From positions 62,001 through 126,000 of the forward strand of contig JBAIAA010000316.1 of NCBI GenBank assembly GCA_037893245.1: DNA of 64,000 nt, in the 5' to 3' direction. A program made the translations under genes and the position numbers. The notes beneath the pieces are model-generated. The model was not told the DNA's origin, did not search any database, and worked only from the letters and a program-made list of their open reading frames with translations. This DNA comes from Crossaster papposus (taxonomy: Eukaryota; Echinodermata; Asteroidea; Velatida; Solasteridae). Shown here piece by piece: positions 10,301 through 17,002 of this stretch; within the stretch, counting starts at the first letter, position 1, and every line of letters starts with the position of its first letter.

Positions 10301-11976
10301 TTATATTTCTTACACAGCATCACTTCACAATTAAATCCACGATTACCACACGTGGCACCACAATTTTACAGCCGATTTATAAACTTGAAAACAATCGGGT
10401 ATATCAAGGCGAATGATGCTCATATTTAAACATTTTATTCATGACCACAATGACGACCATACCCAAACACAGCTCCAACGTATTAAATAATACATGCTAA
10501 TTCTCCCACTTAAACAGTGCCATTTTTGAACATAAAAGTACCATTAAAATATTTCAGGAAATACCCTGACAAATGATATAAATTTGCTTTTCGAACAATG
10601 AATATTGCATTGAACTGAATGAAAGAGCTATGCACATGTCCTGGTACCAATACATGTACCCGGACAGGAAACAAAAGTGAAAGACATTTGATGTACCTTT
10701 TGAAACTGGGCTTGCACACCTTCCCCAAGATCTGCTACCCATCTGAAAACATAAGAAAACCATTTTAACCACATCAGCATTTACAGTTAAAAATTATGTT
10801 AACATTATTGTTTTGTAAGCATTCCTGGCAATTCTCTACATAATTCCTAAAATTCCAAAACCCTAAAAAATGTTCCACAGACAACAAGCAAATAATCCAA
10901 ATTATTCCAAATTTACAAAAAAAAAAAAAAGACTGTTTTAGGGGCAAGGTAAACACACATTTTATGAAATACAGGAAAATTCTATGTTTATCATGTTTAC
11001 ATACATGTACATATGCACATGCTGCAGTTAGTGCCGGATCACCAAGCCGAGGCGCGGAATTATTTTAATGAAACAGCTAGTTCAGGACGATGATACCGGC
11101 GGGAAGCACACCCACAAATTTATGGCCTTGCTTGCTGCTGTATTTCCGGCCTTGCTCGTGACGCTTGTTTATGCGTCATCCCTTTTAAATCTGGGGAAAA
11201 CTTTGCGTGTATGTACGTCCTCCGGCGCGAACTGGTTAACAACAGTGTGTGCTTACTATTACAAATTTGTACCTTGATTCTTCTTCACCACGGGTCCCGC
11301 ATAGTAAACCTACATACAAATATAAAACAAGTCTTAGTTTAGCAAAAACATGGGCGAATCATTGTGGGCATCACTCAAGTTTTAATCAAATTAGAGTGAA
11401 AGGTGTTTTTATTAATTATTCAAAAATGATATTATCAAGTATAATTCTCTTAATTCCAATGACATCATATTTTGTAATTTTGAACAATTTCTTACACAGT
11501 AGAAAATGCGATTATTATTGGCGTTTTTCAAATCAACACGGTTTTGCATGTTCGAGGTGCATCATATAGCCTTTACTTTAGTCACGGCCAGCGTGGCTAC
11601 TGAGACGTGTGACCCCATAATGCTGGCGCGAATGCGCCAGCATTTTTGGGGTCACGCGTCCGGGTATGTACTTTCGAAAATGTTGCATTCAAAATATTGC
11701 ATGTATTATTGTATTTGATTATGAACTTTTTTCATACACAACAAAAATTGAACAAGTCAACGGGACAATCTTTAATTTGTGGAATCTGAATAGGTAAGAA
11801 TTGGTCTGAATCTAAACTGATATAGGCTATAGGCCTAGCCTATACTGATTCAATAACGTTCTGTTGAAATTTCTCAAGGTCTACTGACCGAAAAAAAGGG
11901 CAAAAACAACCCCAATGACCAAGGCCAAGCGAAATCGCTTCACACACATCGCCACGTTAGTCCATCTGAAACTCAT
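4243..11976 (-). CDS. UXS1: UXS1, UDP-glucuronate decarboxylase (UDP-xylose synthase), complete, 13 coding exons
   Basis: Exon coordinates: 11976-11889, 11309-11273, 10742-10697, 9199-9156, 8648-8588, 8185-8005, 7313-7149, 6867-6746, 6321-6158, 5765-5705, 5565-5508, 4701-4598, 4344-4243. They total 1233 bp, giving 410 residues plus a stop, close to the roughly 420 of vertebrate UXS1, and every exon junction keeps the frame. Family knowledge: the enzyme is an NAD-dependent extended short-chain dehydrogenase that converts UDP-glucuronate to UDP-xylose in the Golgi/ER lumen, the donor for xylose on proteoglycan core proteins and on Notch O-glucose. Seen here: a single N-terminal hydrophobic segment (about 17-33) after basic residues, as in a type II membrane protein; a short stem; GGAGFVG (95-101); D119, expected to bind the adenosine ribose; STSEVYG (201-207) with E204; Y231 and K235 of the YxxxK motif; and [10 protein letters not shown] and SRSFQYVSDLVDGL in the substrate-binding half. 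All expected catalytic residues are present, so the gene appears intact. Confidence 0.95.
4598..4701 (-). CDS. UXS1: UXS1 exon 12
   Basis: This encodes residues 344-377: [20 protein letters not shown] then [14 protein letters not shown]. It matches the DDPQKRKPDIKKAKLMLGWEP block of the family. The acceptor is GATTCAG and the donor GTG|GTAAGT. Confidence 0.95.
5508..5565 (-). CDS. UXS1: UXS1 exon 11, with probable GC splice donor
   Basis: This encodes residues 324-342, [19 protein letters not shown], plus one base. The acceptor is TCACAG. The only end that keeps the frame into exon 12 is ATAG|GCAAGG, a GC donor with the usual strong flanks. The nearby GT (TTA|GTGAAT) is in phase 0 and would bring a stop codon early in exon 12. 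Confidence 0.88.
5705..5765 (-). CDS. UXS1: UXS1 exon 10
   Basis: The first base completes S303, then residues 304-323 follow, [20 protein letters not shown], almost identical in pattern to the family (DLVNGLVALMNS..SSPVNL). The acceptor is TTACAG and the donor TTTG|GTAAAA. Confidence 0.95.
6158..6321 (-). CDS. UXS1: UXS1 exon 9: UDP-sugar binding region
   Basis: This encodes residues 249-302: [41 protein letters not shown] and SRSFQYV. These match the substrate-binding half of UXS1. The acceptor is GGCACAG and the donor TCAG|GTAAGA. Confidence 0.96.
6746..6867 (-). CDS. UXS1: UXS1 exon 8: YxxxK catalytic motif
   Basis: This encodes residues 209-248, including [20 protein letters not shown] with the catalytic pair Y231 and K235, then [13 protein letters not shown]. 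The acceptor is TTAAAG and the donor CAG|GTAAAA. Confidence 0.97.
7149..7313 (-). CDS. UXS1: UXS1 exon 7: substrate site and STSEVYG motif
   Basis: This encodes residues 154-207: [16 protein letters not shown], then [10 protein letters not shown] and ASTSEVYG. The Ser/Thr and E204 of STSEVYG are the catalytic-site residues of this branch of the superfamily. C161 stands where vertebrate UXS1 has serine (HLASPASPP), a mild substitution. The donor is GGAG|GTGAGA. Confidence 0.97.
8005..8185 (-). CDS. UXS1: UXS1 exon 6: NAD-binding glycine loop
   Basis: This encodes residues 93-152. [11 protein letters not shown] carries the GxxGxxG loop (G95, G98, G101); [12 protein letters not shown] carries D119, expected to select NAD over NADP, and the family's FFTGRK segment. 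It ends [14 protein letters not shown] with one extra base. The donor is GAAG|GTTAGT. Confidence 0.97.
8588..8648 (-). CDS. UXS1: UXS1 exon 5
   Basis: This encodes residues 73-92, ending ESERKRIL, the first beta strand of the Rossmann fold just before the glycine loop. The acceptor is ATTTCAG and the donor TTA|GTAAGT. Confidence 0.9.
9156..9199 (-). CDS. UXS1: UXS1 exon 4 (44 bp, stem helix)
   Basis: The acceptor CTCTTTCAG has a strong pyrimidine tract and the donor is AGCT|GTAAGT. It encodes [14 protein letters not shown] (58-71), clearly like the EPLREKIRDLEK stretch of vertebrate UXS1, probably a coiled-coil stem. Confidence 0.85.
9299..9555 (+). mobile_element. TTAA-flanked MITE, TTAACCAGTTCG family, copy 2 (UXS1 intron 3)
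   Basis: The 257-bp element starts TTAACCAGTTCGTGCC and ends GAACTGGTTAA. The interior GCCTCGCTTGCTGCGAGCCG and ATTTCCGGCCTTGG matches the copy at 11021-11239 in the same orientation. It lies in the 1.5-kb intron between UXS1 exons 3 and 4. Confidence 0.72.
10697..10742 (-). CDS. UXS1: UXS1 exon 3 (46 bp, stem helix)
   Basis: The acceptor TTTTCAG and the donor AAAG|GTACAT bound 46 bp. It encodes [15 protein letters not shown] (43-57), matching in position the Glu/Lys-rich stem helix of animal UXS1. It ends in phase 0, as the next exon requires. Confidence 0.75.
11021..11239 (+). mobile_element. TTAA-flanked MITE, TTAACCAGTTCG family, copy 3 (UXS1 intron 2)
   Basis: The right end GCGCGAACTGGTTAA is intact; the left end (CAGTTAGTGCCGG) has decayed and lost its TTAA. 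The interior is the reverse complement of copy 1 at 2892-3128. It ends 33 bp from the donor of the intron after UXS1 exon 2. Confidence 0.68.
11273..11309 (-). CDS. UXS1: UXS1 exon 2 (37-bp micro-exon, lumenal stem)
   Basis: The acceptor ATGTAG and the donor CAAG|GTACAA bound 37 bp. Only the frame that continues exon 1 (phase 1) links to exon 3 without a stop. It encodes residues 30-42, an [11 protein letters not shown] stretch that ends the anchor and starts the stem. The other two frames run into stop codons. Confidence 0.7.
11604..11660. repeat. 57-bp near-perfect hairpin in UXS1 intron 1
   Basis: The outer arms GACGTGTGACCCC (11604-11616) and GGGGTCACGCGTC (11648-11660) pair at 12 of 13 positions. 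The inner arms AATGCTGGCGC and GCGCCAGCATT pair perfectly around a 4-base loop. The function is unknown. Confidence 0.7.
11889..11976 (-). CDS. UXS1: UXS1 exon 1: start codon and membrane anchor
   Basis: This encodes 29 residues beginning [10 protein letters not shown] plus one base. Basic residues (KRFR, 13-16) precede a hydrophobic run [13 protein letters not shown], the pattern of a type II signal anchor. An in-frame TGA lies four codons upstream, which fixes this ATG as the first in the frame. The donor is TTCG|GTCAGT. The exon is not conserved enough to identify alone; its phase, topology and position support it. Confidence 0.8.
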
Positions 11977-12706
11977 GCAGCCAAATCAAGGAAAAAATCG
12001 TCGTCGAGTAGCGGTGGCGTGGCTCTGGCTCCCCCTGGAATCTCGCCTCGACTCTGTCGTTTATCAACGTACGCCCGGACCAACCAAAAGGGCCGGCCAA
12101 GTCGAACAAGAAATTAATTATAGGCTGCCAATTTAATCCTCACTTTATGACCACCCTCGTCAAATCATATCACTTTTTTTTAATATTAAATGTATCCACT
12201 GATGACACACGTAGGGGTACGGCTGTAATGGTGAATCCGGGTAATACATGCGCGTACTGTATACTACGCGAGCGCGCGATAACTGCAAAGTCGCCCCCAA
12301 ATTGGCCCCACCTGTAACAGAATGGTATAGCAAAAAGACAATAGCAAACAAGACATTTATTATTTAAACAAATTAATTCAACTTTAAGCCAATACATCAA
12401 TAAAGCGAAAATAGGCCTCAATTACCCCCCTTTGGAAACACTTACTGTTTTCTGAAGCCATGTCGTTTGGTCTTTTATAACTCCGTTTGGTAAACCTTTA
12501 TCATTATTTTCTATCGCAGTTTCACCACGATTATTTTTGGCATCGACAAGTCATGTACATGTACATGTACCTATACGGCGGCCACGTAGGCTAGTATACG
12601 TACGTACGTATATAGGCCGGGATGCATATTAATCAACTGGCCGTATTAGACTAGACCCTTGCGCATGCTTACTCATACAACTGTACACGTGGGGCCGGGT
12701 AGGGGG
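11977..12706. other. UXS1 5' flank, no supported gene
   Basis: This is the presumed 5' UTR and promoter region of UXS1. It is locally GC-rich with CG dinucleotides (about 12000-12080). A CATGTACATGTACATGTAC run (near 12552) and a TACGTACGTACGTATA run (near 12599) are simple repeats. No TATA or CCAAT element could be assigned with confidence. Confidence 0.4.
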
Positions 12707-13434
12707 CAGGGGGGGGCGGAGGGGGGGCCCTTCGAGACTGTGATTGCGAAACGCTGATGTACCGTCCATTCTCAAAATAGGGGGGAACAATTTTCTTAAG
12801 CGAAAAATAAAGAGTTTTTAGCATCCAATCTTAACATCTTGTCTTTTGTAGTTGTAAAAGGTTGTTATTTACCTTAATTTTTATCATCCAATGACAAAAA
12901 TTGTAATGAAAATGAAAAAAGCAGTCGAAAAAAATTAAGCGTTGACGTACCGTTGATGCGCGTGGAGATTGTGCACAAATACTCAAACGACGTTAACAAA
13001 TACCTCCCCTAAAAAGGGCAATAATAATCCATAAATTGTGAAAAATCGTGCTTCGAACCCACTCATTTTTTTCTATGGATACGTTAAAAAAGGATGTAGC
13101 AGTGATATACTGAATTTTTAAAAAGATCTGCCTGTGAACCCCCTGCGTTTTATCGTGTTGTTTTCGAACGAAAATGGCAGAAAATGACATCGCCCCCAAA
13201 AATATTCGTGTAGATCGTGCCTGTGTACCTGGCTTTGCGGACGTTGCATGAATCACTGAATTCGGAGAGCGATACATGGAGCAAATTTGTACGTGTTTCA
13301 ATGGTGAGCTTCGCGGTAGCGATCTCTACGTATTTACTGTGTGAGATGTGTGGCTCATGAGCGTGGAAGAATGAATGAGATACATTTCAACGTTGGTGGC
13401 GCACTTTGTTGGGCCCCCCCTCCGCCCCCCCCTG
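12707..13434. mobile_element. 728-bp non-autonomous DNA transposon with perfect 24-bp G-rich inverted ends
   Basis: The left end (12707-12730) reads CA, eight G, CGGA, seven G, CCC. The right end (13411-13434) is its exact reverse complement. The flanks are GGTAGGGGG on both sides (12698-12706 and 13435-13443), a target-site duplication of 8 or 9 bp. An 8-bp duplication with CAGGG ends would fit hAT; 9 bp would fit Mutator-like elements. The interior has no transposase; its 102-codon minus-strand open frame (13301-12993) has no recognisable domain. Confidence 0.8.
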
Positions 13435-13530
13435 GGTAGGGGGCGTATATTTGTTTACACCGCAGCGAGGGGTTCACTCTATATTACGGCCGCGCCTTGT
13501 AACAAGACTACGAATACGTTCAGTGGACTA

Positions 13531-13936
13531 CATCACATAATGGAATCACTACATCACATAATTGATTGACATCACATAATACACAGACCACATCACATAA
13601 TGGATTGACGACGTCACATAATGGATTGACCACATCACATACGGTAATAAGTACTGACCACATCACATAATACCCTGACCACATCACATAATACACTGAC
13701 CACATCACATAATACCCTGACCACATCACATAATACACTGACCACATCACATAATACCCTGACCACATCACATAATGGATTGACGACGTCACATAATGGA
13801 TTGACCACATCACATACGGTAATAAGTACTGACCACATCACATAATACCCTGACCACATCACATAATACACTGACTACATCACATAATATACTGACTACA
13901 TCACGTAATGGATTGACGACATCACGTAATAACTTG
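13531..13936. repeat. 21-bp minisatellite (GACCACATCACATAATACACT type)
   Basis: About 19 units of roughly 21 bp share the core ACATCACATAAT with variable spacers (ACACTG, ACCCTG, GGATTG). A block containing the odd spacer ACGGTAATAAGTACT occurs twice, 175 bp apart (13641 and 13816), so the array grew by segmental duplication. Confidence 0.85.
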
Positions 13937-14223
13937 TATCCAGTAACATCATAAATTGGTACGTTGGCGTTTCATAGGCAGACTGGCACTAGTTGCAGCG
14001 CTGGCTGAGGGCGAAGGACGCCGTTTTCGATATTATCACCAACCCGGTCGCGTAATTTTTTTTCCTAGGAGGGTTAGGGGTAAATATCATAAATGGGCGT
14101 TTCTACACCGCACTGAGTAGAAGACACTTAGGTTCTCAGATCCTTATTTTCCCCTAAATTAAACTCACTCCAACAACAAACTTGGAGACCAAAATAGTCA
14201 ATGAAAAATAGTCAATGAAAAAT

Positions 14224-14294
14224 AGGCAGAGAGCGAATTCGAACCCCAGTCGAACGATCTATAACCTAACCCATTATCCACTATAGCTACTGGG
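14224..14294 (-). repeat. tRNA-like segment (possible tRNA-derived SINE head)
   Basis: On the minus strand a box-A-like stretch TAGCTATAGTGG is followed about 40 bp later by a B-box-like GGTTCGAATTC (14245-14235). The length fits a tRNA, but arm pairing is poor, so a decayed tRNA-derived repeat is more likely than a working tRNA gene. Confidence 0.35.
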
Positions 14295-14445
14295 GGAGGT
14301 CGACAGAAGCCGTTTTTCAAAGTGCTTTAATGTACCTCTGGGTTATGTGTAACTATTGATTGAGCAATAACGATGTATTAGCGTCATTGTTAAAACTACT
14401 GAATAATCATGACGTGAGGGGTCTAGAGCCGCCCATTTATGATAA

Positions 14446-15548
14446 TTATTTATGATAATTTATGATAAATTGTACATGCGTAGTAATGCTGGCAAAACGG
14501 AGGTTGGCTCTCAAAGAGTGAATAAACAAGTTGATGATCGATGTTCTTAATTGTTTCTTTTTTTCCGGCAATGAAACCGATGATTCCTCAAAAGCGCCCA
14601 AGGCACTGTAGCTCGTAAGCCTGAAGAAACCAGTAGGAGGATGAACCGGCAAAATGCCTGAAACACCGAACCCCTTCTCTAATAGTGATAAGTGTAACTG
14701 GGTTCTTTTACGTGCGTGTCCTGGTTCAATAGAGAGGTTTCGCACCGTCGCTGATACCGGTCCGCATACGAATACGTCATCACTTTGTGCGCTCACGTGA
14801 CCTGTAACCGTTTTGAAGACGTTTCCATACACGCTACGAACTGATACCGGCCGCCATACACGTAGGTAAAAAACGGATACCGTTTTCGTAGACTTTTTAG
14901 CTAAGTGTCGTGTATAATCAACAACACTCCCCGCCATATTACTGTTAGTGTTATAACCCATGAATGTAGAGTGTAATTTGTGGGCAGTGCCCCCAAAAAG
15001 AAAAGAAAAATAGACTGAAAAAAGGTGTCGGTGGCGACTGTACATTTGTCATGCATGTTGTTATCGGTCACGGTTTGCGAAACAAGATTGATATCCGCTC
15101 CAACGCGTACTGTTACGGTTACCGTATGCGTATCCGTAAACGTACCGGTAGGCGTGCGAAACCTCTCTAATATATATACACGATACACACACACACGGGA
15201 CCAACGGCTTTACGTCCCATCCGAAGGACGAAGCAATATTGGTTTAATTGCCTTGACACATGTGTCGACGGCCGGGATTCGAACTCGCGCTCTGTGGAAC
15301 AGAAAACACACGCTCTTAACCACTCGGCCACGACACTCCACCAATTACTTGAATTAGTTGGTTAAAGTTTGGGGTATGTTAAGGGAAAAGTCGGGTTAGG
15401 GTACAGAAAGAAAGAAAAAAGTTCCTATTACCGCATTAACAGCAATTCTTATTAACTAATTCAAGTAATTAAGAACATCATACACTTGTTTATTCACTAT
15501 TTTTAAACCAACCTCCGTTTTGCCATCATTATTGCGCATGTACAGTTT
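14446..15548. mobile_element. Foldback-type element with imperfect inverted ends of about 80 bp
   Basis: The left end (about 14466-14555: TTGTACATGCGTAGTAATGC, GGCAAAACGGAGGTTGG, GAATAAACAAG, TGTTCTTAATT) is the inverse of the right end (about 15468-15548: AATTAAGAACATCA, CTTGTTTATTC, CCAACCTCCGTTTTGCC, GCGCATGTACAG). A second inverted pair lies inside: AATAGAGAGGTTTCGCAC (14728) against GTGCGAAACCTCTCTAAT (15153). The exact borders are uncertain. The 199-codon open frame inside (15045-14446) overlaps the inverted arm and has no recognisable domain. Confidence 0.6.
15195..15340 (-). repeat. tRNA-derived SINE-like segment
   Basis: On the minus strand GTCGTGGCCGAGTGGTTAAG (ending at 15315) matches the start of tRNA-Ser, with a box A, and AGTTCGAATCC (15285-15275) is a near-perfect B box. 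The tRNA-like part is followed by a non-tRNA body (plus-strand GGCTTTACGTCCCATCCGAA, near 15204), the layout of a tRNA-derived SINE. Only four acceptor pairs can form, so it is not a functional tRNA. It sits inside the foldback-type element. Confidence 0.55.
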
Positions 15549-15602
15549 CTTAAATTGTGATATAGACACAATTGGTCAATTGTGATATGTACACAATTTA
15601 AG
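15549..15602. repeat. 54-bp imperfect palindrome
   Basis: CTTAAATTGTG (15549-15559) pairs perfectly with CACAATTTAAG at the other end, and the centre CACAATTGGTCAATTGTG is a perfect palindrome around GT. A few bases between the two are mismatched. It abuts the right end of the foldback-type element. Confidence 0.65.
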
Positions 15603-16813
15603 AAGGATGGGTTGCAACGTAAGGATGCACTACCCTAATTGAAGGGAGAATTTCTCCGCCAGTCCATTATCATGAAATGTGCCCCCTTTTGAAAAAAGAT
15701 GCCGTTTGGTGAAAGAAATGGTGGGATTGTGTAAATATAGCATAGGACCAACTCCCTAGTTTTTAAACTTCAATCTGAGGGCAGATTTGACAAAAGTACG
15801 GTTGGAAATGGGTCCTGATTGCCCTAGAATGTGGAAGGATGCCATTTGTAAAATGGCTGCTTGCAGGCTTGCAGGCTCACTTTTCGGGAGGTGAATTTCT
15901 TTTGGTGTCATTATTTAAAAATGTAATTGGCTAACCTACTAAAAATTGAAAATAAATGGAAAGATAAAAACCAAGACAATAATCTGATTGTTGTTTGAGA
16001 AACCCCAGTGATGTCGGTGTGCATGAAACTTGGTCCTAAACATTGTTGATTTTACACTGTTTTCAATGGGACTTGAATTAGGCTGGTGCACCCGTAAATG
16101 AAGCATATTGCTGCGTTCCAATCGCGTCGTGTTTATCGTGTTCACTCCGGGCTGGAACTATACGAAAGCTGTTTATCTTTATGCGAGTGTAGTATATAGA
16201 CGTGGATAAATCCAAGTTACACGCGTCTTCCTAAACACCTGAATTTAAACAACTCTTACTAAATATCTTAAATGGTTGTTTAGTTATCCTCGTGTAACTT
16301 GGACAGTCTAGATTATGGACCGTGGTCCCTATTGTTAAATACATTGTAATATAGAGGATTGCGCAACAGTATGAACGTACGATAGGCCTCAGTAGATAAA
16401 TCTTCATCAGGTCTTTACTTAGCTACTCTACAGCATGAGCCATATGGCTGATACCATCAATTCACTGCTGACGAATGGATGGCTCTCGTTGAGACCATGA
16501 GGAACTTTAATTCCATTATTGGTGACAAACGATGTGACACAAAAGCCAACCAGAAAAAAACATATGAAGCACGATATGTGGCAGAGAAAACATATCGTGC
16601 TGGGTATAGAAAAAAGCTGATGCCTGGAAATCTATCACTTCAGAAATGTCCATCTCGTTTCCTGACCGTAAAACTAAAAGCCGATCTGCTATTAGGACAA
16701 CAAAGAATTTGGTGTTCTAAATACAATCCGAGAAGTCCAAGTAAATCGTTCAACGTGTCTTTATGCTAACTCCGAAACGTCTCATGAAATGTTCCTCGTC
16801 ATACTCTTCTAAT
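15603..16813. other. No supported gene; two short inverted repeats
   Basis: A 13-bp perfect inverted pair (TCCAAGTTACACG at 16211 and CGTGTAACTTGGA ending at 16303) encloses a second 7-bp pair. An 11-bp pair (GCACGATATGT at 16569, ACATATCGTGC ending at 16600) forms a hairpin with a 10-base loop. A 96-codon plus-strand frame at 16479-16769 spans the second hairpin and resembles no family I know. Confidence 0.45.
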
Positions 16814-17002
16814 GGCCCTGTCACACCAGAGCGTTTCAGGCCAACGCGTAAGAAACGTGTTGTAATTTTGACAACACGCTGGCAAACGCTGACAAACGCT
16901 AGGCCAGCGTTAGCAACACGCTGAGCGCGTTACTCACACGCTGGGACACGCTGTCACTTGCTGAGAAAAACACAATTTTTTCAACATACTACAATTTCCA
17001 GC
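16814..17002 (+). mobile_element. Possible transposon end (GGCCCTGTCACAC) adjoining the satellite
   Basis: The segment opens GGCCCTGTCACACCAGAGCG, a type of end seen in short DNA transposons, and continues with five copies of ACGCTG and a near-palindrome AACGCTAGGCCAGCGTT. No matching opposite end was found; the satellite begins directly after it. The assignment is tentative. Confidence 0.35.

Noticed and set aside
12446-12461. Short alternative first exon for UXS1 (ATG GCT TCA GAA AAC A, then GTAAGT)
   Set aside because: The donor is good and the phase would fit exon 2, but it would remove the membrane anchor that exon 1 at 11976-11889 supplies. It might still be an alternative first exon.
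14446-15045. Minus-strand 199-codon frame
   Set aside because: It overlaps the inverted arm of a foldback-type element and shows no recognisable domain or composition of a real protein.
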